32,398 nucleotides of DNA from Alloalcanivorax venustensis ISO4 (GTDB lineage: Bacteria; Pseudomonadota; Gammaproteobacteria; Pseudomonadales; Alcanivoracaceae), in assembly GCF_015356855.1 (NCBI RefSeq), contig NZ_ARXR01000033.1:1-32398 (forward strand), written 5' to 3'. Shown here in pieces: positions 26,024-32,398 of the stretch. The translations under genes were made by a program, and so were the position numbers. Each line of letters starts with the position of its first letter. The first letter of the stretch is position 1. The notes beneath the pieces are model-generated. The model saw only the letters and a list, made by a program, of their open reading frames with translations, was not told where the DNA came from and did not search any database.

Positions 26024-26776
26024 CTAAAGGGCGCTGCCGGCGGCACCGTCGATCAGCACACGCATGGCGCGCACCGCTTCGTCCAGGCCGGTCATCACCG
26101 CCCGGGCGATGATGCCGTGGCCGATGTTCAGTTCGTTGATGCCGGGGATCGCCGCGATCTCGCGGGTGTTGTGGTAGTGCAGGCCGTGGCCGGCGTTGAC
26201 GATCAGCCCGGCCTCGCGGCCCAGCGCCACCGCGTCGCGAATACGGGTCAGCTCGCGGCCCGCCGCCTCCTTGTCGCGGGCTTCCGGCGCGGTGAGGTCG
26301 GCGTAGTGGCCGGTGTGGATCTCGATGGCCGGTGCCCGGCAGCGCACCGCCGCTTCGATCTGCGCCGGGTCCGCGTCGATGAACAGGGACACTTCGATGC
26401 CGGCGTCCGCCAGCCGCGCGCAGCAATCACGGATCCAGTCTTCGTTGGCGACCACGTCCAGGCCGCCTTCGGTGGTCAGTTCCTCGCGCTTTTCCGGCAC
26501 CAGGCAGCTGTGCGCCGGGCCGATGCGGCGGGCGATGCCGACCATTTCCTCGGTGGCGGCCATTTCCAGGTTCATGCGCGTCTGCAGGGTGTGCGCCAGC
26601 AGCTCCACGTCACGGTCCTGAATGTGCCGGCGGTCTTCGCGCAGGTGCACGGTGATGCCGTCGGCGCCGGCCTGCTCGGCGATCAGCGCGGCCTGCACCG
26701 GGTCCGGGTAGCGGGTGCCGCGGGCCTGGCGCAGGGTGGCCACGTGATCAATGTTGATGCCGAGAAGAACGGACAT
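26024..26776 (-). CDS. pdxJ: Pyridoxine 5'-phosphate synthase
   Basis: Condenses 1-deoxyxylulose 5-phosphate with 3-amino-2-oxopropyl phosphate to pyridoxine 5'-phosphate, the final ring-forming step of vitamin B6 synthesis. The 250 residues begin [18 protein letters not shown]. The catalytic residues are in place: His44 in [12 protein letters not shown], Glu71 in [11 protein letters not shown], and the late His in [11 protein letters not shown]. It is last in the lepA-pdxJ operon, 53 bp after recO, and converges on selO with no base between the two stop codons. Confidence 0.97.
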   Translation of the reverse strand: MSVLLGINIDHVATLRQARGTRYPDPVQAALIAEQAGADGITVHLREDRRHIQDRDVELLAHTLQTRMNLEMAATEEMVGIARRIGPAHSCLVPEKREELTTEGGLDVVANEDWIRDCCARLADAGIEVSLFIDADPAQIEAAVRCRAPAIEIHTGHYADLTAPEARDKEAAGRELTRIRDAVALGREAGLIVNAGHGLHYHNTREIAAIPGINELNIGHGIIARAVMTGLDEAVRAMRVLIDGAAGSAL

Positions 26777-26829
26777 GGGGGTGCTCCAGCAGCGGATTCA
26801 AAGGTTGGGGGAATGGTAGCAGAACCGCT

Positions 26830-27507
26830 CTAGCGGAACAGTTCGCGGCTGCGCAGGGGGCGGTCGCCGAGGTGCGGGGCCAGCGCCTCGCGCAGCAGCG
26901 CCTTGGCGGTGCGGCGCACGTCCGCGTCCCACTGGTCGCGGCCCAGGGCCAGCAGGTGCTCGCCGTAGTAGCCGTCGACGGCGGGCCGCAGGCCCTCGCC
27001 GCCTTCCCAGCGGTAGCGGCTGGCCGGGTCCAGGGGCTCGCCCTGCAGGTCGTGGTCCAGGGCCAGGCCGTAGCCGACGTCTTCCAGCAGCATCATTTCG
27101 AAGCGGCGCAGGGTGATGTCCAGGGGCGTGTCGCCGGCCAGCTCGGCCAGGGTGCGTTCGTACACCGGCCACAGGTCCGGGTGGGCGTCGTCGCGGTGCA
27201 GCAGGCGCACCAGCAGTTCGTTGACGTAGAAGCCGCAGTACAGCGCCCGGCCGTGCAGGGCCAGGCCGGGGCCGCGCGGCTCCACCTGGCGCAGGGTGAA
27301 CAGCTCGCCGCCGGCTTTCAGGTCCACCCAGAGCGGCGCGAACGGCGCCAGGGAGGCGTCCCGGCGGCCACCGCGCGCCACCGCGCCGACCCGCCCCTGA
27401 TTGGGCAGGAACAGGTCGACGATCAGGCTGGTGTTGCGGAAGGCGCGGCGGTGCAACAGCCAGGCCGGGGCGAGGCCGTTCGGGCCGCCGGTCTCAGCGG
27501 TGGTCAT
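26830..27507 (-). CDS. recO: DNA repair protein RecO
   Basis: Anneals single strands and, with RecR, loads RecA on SSB-coated DNA at gaps. The 225 residues open with an OB-fold domain (AWLLHRRAFRNTSLIVDLFLPNQGRVGAVARG). A helical domain follows with YCGFYVNELLVRLLHRDD and FEMMLLEDVGYGLALD. The zinc cysteines of some RecO proteins are absent, as in enterobacterial forms. The start overlaps era by 14 bases, giving strong translational coupling. Confidence 0.95.
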   Translation of the reverse strand: MTTAETGGPNGLAPAWLLHRRAFRNTSLIVDLFLPNQGRVGAVARGGRRDASLAPFAPLWVDLKAGGELFTLRQVEPRGPGLALHGRALYCGFYVNELLVRLLHRDDAHPDLWPVYERTLAELAGDTPLDITLRRFEMMLLEDVGYGLALDHDLQGEPLDPASRYRWEGGEGLRPAVDGYYGEHLLALGRDQWDADVRRTAKALLREALAPHLGDRPLRSRELFR

Positions 27508-28390
27508 AGCCCAGCGAACGCAGGGCGCGTTCGTCGTCGGACCAGCCGGCCTTGATTTTAACCCACAGGGTGAGCATCACCTTGCGGTCGATCAGGCGTT
27601 CCATGTCCTCGCGGGCCTGGGTGCCGATGCTTTTGATGCGCGAGCCCTTGTCGCCGATCAGGATTTTCTTCTGGCCGCGCCGCTCCACCAGGATGGTGGC
27701 GGCGATGTCGGTGACCTTGGGGCCGTCTTCCCAGATGTCGATTTCCACGGTGATCTGGTGGGGCACTTCCTGGCCCAGCTGGCGCACCACTTTTTCGCGG
27801 ATGATCTCGGCGGCCATGAAGCGCAGGCTGCGGTCGGTGAGCTGGTCGTCGTCGAACCAGAAATCCCCTTTCGGCAGGCGGCTGGAGAGCGCTTTCTCAA
27901 GCACGTCCAGGTTGTGGTCGCGCAGCGCCGACACCGGGATCACCTCGGCGAAGGCGAAGCGCGCCGCCAGGCTTTCCAGGTGCGGCAGCAGCAGGGATTT
28001 GTCGGTCAGGTTGTCGACCTTGTTGACCAGCAGAATCACCGGCGTGTCGCCGGCGCGCTGCAGCAGGCCGAGCACGTGCTCGTCGCCTTCGGTCCATTTC
28101 AGCGCGTCGACCATGAAGCAGATCACGTCCACGTCGGACAGCGCCGACTGGGCGGCGTCGTTCATGGCCCGGTTGAGGGCGCGCTCCTGGCCGGTGTGGA
28201 TGCCGGGGGTGTCGGCGAACACGATCTGGTAGCCGGGGCGGCTGAGAATGCCGTGGATCCGGTGACGGGTGGTCTGCGGCTTACGGGAGGTGATGCTCAC
28301 CTTCTCGCCGATCAGATGGTTCATCAGGGTGGATTTGCCCACATTGGGGCGGCCGACGATGGCCACCACGCCGCAACGGGTGTCGCTCAT
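27494..28390 (-). CDS. era: GTPase Era, 30S ribosome assembly factor
   Basis: Binds the 3' end of 16S rRNA and checks 30S maturation. The 298 residues carry G1 GRPNVGKS (13-20), the switch region KPQTTRHRIHG, G3 DTPG in FADTPGIH, and G4 NKVD in LLVNKVDNL. The KH domain at the C-terminus has ILVERRGQKKILIGDKGSRI, which binds the rRNA. The ATG overlaps the rnc stop as ATGA. The rnc-era-recO order is conserved across gammaproteobacteria. Confidence 0.98.
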   Translation of the reverse strand: MSDTRCGVVAIVGRPNVGKSTLMNHLIGEKVSITSRKPQTTRHRIHGILSRPGYQIVFADTPGIHTGQERALNRAMNDAAQSALSDVDVICFMVDALKWTEGDEHVLGLLQRAGDTPVILLVNKVDNLTDKSLLLPHLESLAARFAFAEVIPVSALRDHNLDVLEKALSSRLPKGDFWFDDDQLTDRSLRFMAAEIIREKVVRQLGQEVPHQITVEIDIWEDGPKVTDIAATILVERRGQKKILIGDKGSRIKSIGTQAREDMERLIDRKVMLTLWVKIKAGWSDDERALRSLGYDHR

Positions 28391-29067
28391 GCTGACTGCT
28401 CCAACCAGTCCAGGGCCTGTTCCGCGGCCTGCTGCTCGGCGCGGCGGCGGCTGGCGCCGCTGGCGGTGAATTGCCGGGACAGGTCCGGCAGGCTGCAGGC
28501 CACTTCGAAGGTCTGTTTCGGCGCCTGTCCGGTCACCGACAGCACTTCGTAGGCGGGTAACTCATGCTTGCGCGCCTGCAGCCATTCCTGCAAGCGGGTT
28601 TTGGCGTCCTTGCGTACGCTCTGCGGGGAGATCTGCTCCAGGCGGTCGGCGAACCATTTCAGCACCACGTCGCGGCAGGCGTCTTCGCCGCCGTCGATGA
28701 CGATGGCGCCGATCAGCGCTTCCAGGGCGTCGGCGAGGATCGAATCACGTCGGTTGCCGCCGCTTTTCAGTTCGCCGCCGCCGAGAATCAGGTACTCGCC
28801 CACGCCCAGCTCCCGGGCCACTTCCGCCAGGGTCTGGCCGCGCACCAGGAAGGCGCGCATGCGGGTGAGCTGGCCTTCGGCGGCTTCCGGGAAGCGGTGA
28901 AAAATTTCCGAGGAAATAATCAGGCTGAGCTGGGAGTCGCCGAGAAACTCGAGCCGTTCGTTGTTGCGGCGACGGCTGACGCTGCGGTGGCTGAGCGCCA
29001 GTTGCAGCAGCGCCGGATCCTTGAACTGATAGCCGAGACGGCGGGTAAGACGATCCAGATCATCCAT
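28387..29067 (-). CDS. rnc: Ribonuclease III
   Basis: Cuts double-stranded RNA: rRNA precursors, some mRNAs and sense-antisense pairs. The 226 residues include the signature NNERLEFLGDSQLS with Glu40 and Asp44, and DALEALIGA with Asp113 and Glu116, the metal-binding set. The C-terminal double-stranded RNA-binding domain spans about 150-222 and ends in ASRRRAEQQAAEQALDWLE. The start shares one base with the DUF4845 stop. It may cut its own operon mRNA upstream, as in E. coli, but I could not assign a site. Confidence 0.98.
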   Translation of the reverse strand: MDDLDRLTRRLGYQFKDPALLQLALSHRSVSRRRNNERLEFLGDSQLSLIISSEIFHRFPEAAEGQLTRMRAFLVRGQTLAEVARELGVGEYLILGGGELKSGGNRRDSILADALEALIGAIVIDGGEDACRDVVLKWFADRLEQISPQSVRKDAKTRLQEWLQARKHELPAYEVLSVTGQAPKQTFEVACSLPDLSRQFTASGASRRRAEQQAAEQALDWLEQSA

Positions 29068-29447
29068 TACTGACCAATATTCTTGCTGAAGGTGTGGTCG
29101 AACTCCATCACCACGAAGACGTTGTAGAACATCGGCTCGCGGACTTCGTAATCGACGCCCACGGACAGCTGCCCGCCGGCTTTCTGGATATCCAGATCAC
29201 GCACGCCGATGGCGTTCACCTGGTTGATGGTAAAGCGCTTGCCGATGGCGTCGTAGACTTCGCGCTCGGACATCAGCGCGGTCTTGCTGTCGGAGAGCAC
29301 CGAATTGATCGCCGAGCGGATGGTGTTGTACTCCATGTAGGCGGGCACCATGCGAAACGCGGCGGTGCCGAACACCGCCAGGATGATCAGCACCACCACC
29401 CAGCCGATCAGGGAAAGCCCGCGCTGACGGGAAGGACCTGTGATCAT
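29067..29447 (-). CDS. DUF4845 single-pass membrane protein
   Basis: A 126-residue protein of unknown function. An N-terminal hydrophobic helix (about 10-30, GLSLIGWVVVLIILAVFGTAAF) resembles a pilin-like or signal-anchor segment. A small periplasmic alpha/beta domain follows (MVPAYMEYNTIRSAINSVL to the end). Genes of this family sit between lepB and rnc in many gamma- and betaproteobacteria. The start shares an A with the lepB stop and its own stop shares an A with the rnc start. The role is not known; position next to signal peptidase suggests an envelope link. Confidence 0.88.
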   Translation of the reverse strand: MITGPSRQRGLSLIGWVVVLIILAVFGTAAFRMVPAYMEYNTIRSAINSVLSDSKTALMSEREVYDAIGKRFTINQVNAIGVRDLDIQKAGGQLSVGVDYEVREPMFYNVFVVMEFDHTFSKNIGQ

Positions 29448-30238
29448 TATTCTGCCTCCACTTTATCGATCGCCCCATTACGGGAGAAGCTCGGCCAGGA
29501 GAAGATCGGGTCCCAGTGCATCCAGATCAGGAAGGCTTCCCCCACCACCAGGTCCTCGGACACCACGCCCCAGAACCGGCTGTCGTTACTGTTGTCGCGG
29601 TTGTCGCCCATCACGAAGTAGCTGCCCTCGGGCACCTGCCATTCGCCCTGGGTGCGCTCCGGAATCATGGCGTCGCCGCTGTACGGATTGACCCGCCCTT
29701 CCTGCCAGATCAAATGCGGCTGTTCGCCCAGGGTCTCGACGTATTCACGGCGCCACACCTGCGAGTTGCGCTCGCGGCCGACCAGCTCACGGGGCACCGC
29801 CTCGCCGTTGAAGTAGAGCACGTTGTCACGCACCGCGATGCGGTCGCCGGGCAGCCCCACTACCCGCTTGATGAAGTTCTGCCCGGTGTCTTCCGGGTAC
29901 TTGAACACCATCACGTCGCCGCGCTCCGGCTCGCCCAGCGGGATGATCTTGGTGTTGGTCACCGGCAGGCGCAGGCCGTAGGAGAACTTGTTGACCAGAA
30001 TAAAATCATGAACTTTGAGGGTCGGCAACATGGAACCGGAGGGAATGGTGAACGGCTCGACAATAAAAGAGCGGATCACCAGCACGATGAACAGCACCGA
30101 AATCAGCGAATTGGAGGTCTCCACCGTGTTGCCGATCATGCCCTTGCGCTGGCGCAGTTTGAGCGCTTTGTCCGCCAGCCAGATGATTACCGTGACGAAC
30201 AGCGCCAGGGTCAGCCACATTCCCACATCAATATCCAT
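29447..30238 (-). CDS. lepB: Signal peptidase I
   Basis: Removes signal peptides from exported proteins on the periplasmic face, for example the porins in this window. The 263 residues have two N-terminal TM helices (about 6-22 and 45-59) with a short basic loop. The catalytic Ser69 lies in TIPSGSMLPT and Lys124 in FIKRVVGLPGD. The conserved boxes GDVMVFKYPED and GDNRDNSNDSR complete the S26 family set. The ATG directly follows the lepA stop with no spacer. The lepA-lepB order is the classic one. Confidence 0.98.
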   Translation of the reverse strand: MDIDVGMWLTLALFVTVIIWLADKALKLRQRKGMIGNTVETSNSLISVLFIVLVIRSFIVEPFTIPSGSMLPTLKVHDFILVNKFSYGLRLPVTNTKIIPLGEPERGDVMVFKYPEDTGQNFIKRVVGLPGDRIAVRDNVLYFNGEAVPRELVGRERNSQVWRREYVETLGEQPHLIWQEGRVNPYSGDAMIPERTQGEWQVPEGSYFVMGDNRDNSNDSRFWGVVSEDLVVGEAFLIWMHWDPIFSWPSFSRNGAIDKVEAE

Positions 30239-32038
30239 TTAGTCGTTCACCTTGAGTACGGCCAGGAACGCGGCCTGGGGGATTTCCACGTTACCCACCT
30301 GCTTCATGCGCTTCTTGCCTTCTTTCTGCTTCTGCAGCAGCTTTTTCTTGCGCGACACGTCGCCGCCGTAACACTTGGCGGTGACGTTCTTGCGCAGCGC
30401 CTTGACGGTCTGGCGGGCGATGATCTTGCTGCCGATGGCGGCCTGGATCGCCACGTCGAACATCTGGCGCGGCACCAGCTCCTTCATCTTCTCGATCAGG
30501 GCGCGGCCGCGATGGGCGGACTGGTCCAGGTGGCAGATCATCGCCAGGGCGTCGACCTTGTCGCCGTTGATCAGCACGTCCACCTTCACCAGCTTGGTGT
30601 CCTGGAAGCGCTCGAAGGAGTATTCCAGCGACGCGTAACCGCGGCTGGCGGACTTCAGGCGGTCAAAGAAATCCAGCACCACTTCCGCCATGGGAATGTC
30701 GTAGGTGAGCGCGATCTGCTTGCCCAGGAACTGCATGTTGATCTGGTCCCCACGGCGCTCGGTGCACAGCGTGATCACATTGCCCACGTACTCCTGGGGC
30801 ACCAGGATATTGACCCGCGCGATGGGTTCGCGGAATTCCTCGATCAGGTTGCTGTCCGGCAGCGACGACGGGTTGTCTACGTACAGGGTGGAGCCGTCGT
30901 TGAGGATCAGCTCGTAGACCACGGTGGGCGCGGTGGTGATCAGGTCCAGGTCGTATTCCCGTTCCAGGCGCTCATGGATGATCTCCATGTGCAGCATGCC
31001 CAGGAAGCCGACCCGGAAGCCGAAGCCCAGGGCGTCGGAGCTTTCCGGCTCGTAGAACAGCGAGGCGTCGTTGAGCGCCAGCTTGGAGAGCGCGTCGCGG
31101 AAGTCCTCGTAGTCGTCGGCGTTGACCGGGAACATGCCGGCGTAGACCTGCGGCTTGACCTTCTTGAAGCCGGGCAGCATTTCCACGTCCGGCGTCTTGG
31201 CGTGGGTCAGGGTGTCGCCCACCGGCGCGCCGTGGATGTCCTTGATGGTGGCGCTCACCCAGCCCACCTCGCCGGCCTCCAGGATGTCGGTCTCTTTGCG
31301 CTTGGGGGTGAACACGCCCAGGCTGTCGACCACGTGGTTCTGGCCGGTGGATTTAACGTGGATCTTGTCGCCCTTCTTGAGGCGGCCGTAACGGATCCGC
31401 ACCAGCGAGATCACGCCCATGTAGTTGTCGAACCAGGAATCGATGATCAGCGCCTGCAGCCGCGCGTCGCGCTCGCCCGCCGGCGCCGGAATACGCTCCA
31501 CCAGCTGCTCGAGCAGGTCGTCCACGCCCAGGCCGGTCTTGGCCGACACATGGCAGGCGTCGGTGGCGTCCAGGCCGATGATCTCCTCGATCTCCTCGGC
31601 GACCCGGTCCGGTTCCGCCTGCGGCAGATCCACCTTGTTGAGCACCGGCAGCACCTCCAGGTCCTGCTCGATGGCGGTGTAGCAGTTGCCCACCGACTGC
31701 GCTTCCACGCCCTGGGCGGCGTCCACCACCAGCAGCGCGCCCTCGCAGGCGGCCAGGGAGCGGGACACCTCGTAGGAGAAGTCCACGTGGCCGGGCGTAT
31801 CGATGAAGTTGAGCTGGTAGGTCTCACCGTTACGGGCGGTGTAGTAGAGCGTCACGCTCTGCGCCTTGATGGTGATGCCGCGTTCGCGCTCCAGGTCCAT
31901 GGAATCCAGCACCTGCTCCTTGAGCTCGCGGTCGGACAGCCCGCCGCAAACCTGAATGAAGCGGTCCGCCAGGGTGGATTTGCCGTGATCAATGTGCGCG
32001 ATGATGGAGAAATTGCGAATGTGCGTAATGTCGGTCAC
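30239..32038 (-). CDS. lepA: Elongation factor 4 (LepA), ribosome-associated GTPase
   Basis: Translation-factor GTPase able to back-translocate ribosomes and affecting initiation and 30S biogenesis. It has 599 residues, the usual length. G1 is [10 protein letters not shown]2 lies in [12 protein letters not shown]3 DTPGH and G4 NKVD. Domains II, III and V follow. The LepA-specific C-terminal domain has the basic [20 protein letters not shown] stretch that enters the ribosomal A site. The start is a GTG giving [17 protein letters not shown]. The ribosome site is weak (GGCGGG). A candidate -10 TAGAAT lies at 32090-32085. It leads the seven-gene operon to pdxJ. Confidence 0.98.
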   Translation of the reverse strand: MTDITHIRNFSIIAHIDHGKSTLADRFIQVCGGLSDRELKEQVLDSMDLERERGITIKAQSVTLYYTARNGETYQLNFIDTPGHVDFSYEVSRSLAACEGALLVVDAAQGVEAQSVGNCYTAIEQDLEVLPVLNKVDLPQAEPDRVAEEIEEIIGLDATDACHVSAKTGLGVDDLLEQLVERIPAPAGERDARLQALIIDSWFDNYMGVISLVRIRYGRLKKGDKIHVKSTGQNHVVDSLGVFTPKRKETDILEAGEVGWVSATIKDIHGAPVGDTLTHAKTPDVEMLPGFKKVKPQVYAGMFPVNADDYEDFRDALSKLALNDASLFYEPESSDALGFGFRVGFLGMLHMEIIHERLEREYDLDLITTAPTVVYELILNDGSTLYVDNPSSLPDSNLIEEFREPIARVNILVPQEYVGNVITLCTERRGDQINMQFLGKQIALTYDIPMAEVVLDFFDRLKSASRGYASLEYSFERFQDTKLVKVDVLINGDKVDALAMICHLDQSAHRGRALIEKMKELVPRQMFDVAIQAAIGSKIIARQTVKALRKNVTAKCYGGDVSRKKKLLQKQKEGKKRMKQVGNVEIPQAAFLAVLKVND

Positions 32039-32084
32039 GTATACCCGCCAGAGCCGGAAATGAAAGAAGACACAATGGAGCGCG

Positions 32085-32114
32085 ATTCTAGCGGATTAGG
32101 GCGCCAGTGGATAA
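32085..32114 (-). promoter_or_regulatory. Candidate promoter of the lepA operon
   Basis: On the minus strand TAGAAT (32090-32085) is a near-consensus -10 box, about 47 bp before the lepA GTG. The -35 is poor: TTATCC with an 18-bp spacer is the best I see. This is the only evident promoter for the seven genes down to pdxJ. Confidence 0.4.
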
Positions 32115-32132
32115 TCCCTCTTGTTTGCAGAC

Positions 32133-32398
32133 CCCAGAGGTACTGATCTTTGGGGTGTGGGGCTCCGTATCCGAGACGCGGTGCAATGGTGGTGCCTTCC
32201 GGGACCGCTCAAGCCATCCATGGCCGCTGTTCGTTTGGCCATCCCTGGCCAAACAGCTCCCTCCAGGCACCACCATTGCCCCGCTCACTGGACAGCGGAA
32301 CCGCCACGGGTCACAAAACCGCCAGGACCATTCTACAAACCTGACTTCGTAGCAGCCCTTGGCGGTGAGTTTTCCAAGGAGCGCCGGGATCGGGTGGG
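32133..32398. repeat. Multi-hairpin intergenic repeat upstream of lepA, no gene seen
   Basis: A 15-bp perfect inverted repeat (32183-32197 with 32265-32279) encloses a 9-bp stem with loop TCCC (32233-32254, GTTTGGCCA/TGGCCAAAC) and a small palindrome GCCATCCATGGC (32213-32224). An imperfect hairpin CCCCAGAGG/TCTTTGGGG precedes it near 32133-32156. The open frames across it look like translated repeat. The last 60 bases could be the edge of another gene, but no frame is convincing. Confidence 0.6.

Noticed and set aside
29516-32146. 876-codon open frame on the plus strand
   Set aside because: Antisense of lepB and lepA, with no recognisable domain.
32088-32288. 66-codon open frame upstream of lepA
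   Set aside because: It lies entirely in the palindromic repeat and the lepA promoter region.

Overview
The window is bacterial chromosomal DNA from a GC-rich gammaproteobacterium. Gene order (gacS next to cysM, rlmD, relA and mazG; fabA-fabB; lepA-lepB-DUF4845-rnc-era-recO-pdxJ; bfr with bfd) and protein character fit the Pseudomonas/Alcanivorax/Marinobacter side of the group. I favour an Alcanivorax-like marine organism, but only as an inference. Most of the window is dense core genome with short gaps.

Left end (1-2700): oadG and the 5' part of oadA, for a Na+-pumping oxaloacetate decarboxylase, read leftward from a candidate promoter near 1910. Upstream lies about 700 bases without a gene, the oddest stretch here. 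It holds a G/T-rich strand-biased tract with a canonical G-quadruplex motif, a Pseudomonas-type REP hairpin pair, a chain of nine perfect hairpins (2258-2436), and a 58-bp perfect palindrome that merges into the 3' end of a tRNA-Arg(ACG) gene and carries a degraded, inverted copy of that tRNA end.

2697-10646: iron storage (bfr, bfd, each with a Fur-like box), an AlgP-like Lys/Ala-rich DNA-binding protein, hemH, adk, and a ccmF-ccmG-ccmH-ccmI operon for cytochrome c maturation. Iron storage, haem synthesis and haem attachment to cytochromes are therefore neighbours. ccmABCDE are not adjacent.

10647-15400: divergent fabA-fabB (anaerobic-type unsaturated fatty acid synthesis) and two tandem paralogous general porins.

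15397-26023: mazG, relA, rlmD, a PolB-like 3'-5' exonuclease and cysM on the minus strand, then gacS (hybrid sensor kinase) and selO on the plus strand. This combines stringent response, nucleotide cleanup, rRNA modification, cysteine synthesis and Gac signalling. An inverted-repeat element built from 7-bp units sits between rlmD and the exonuclease gene.

26024-32398: a tight operon read leftward, lepA-lepB-DUF4845-rnc-era-recO-pdxJ, with overlapping or abutting genes (translation factor, signal peptidase, RNase III, ribosome GTPase, recombination, vitamin B6). The last 360 bases carry its promoter region and a multi-hairpin intergenic repeat, with no convincing gene.

I saw no CRISPR array, insertion sequence, prophage or defence island. 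The best candidate for something undescribed is the hairpin chain plus tRNA-linked palindrome at 2258-2545.
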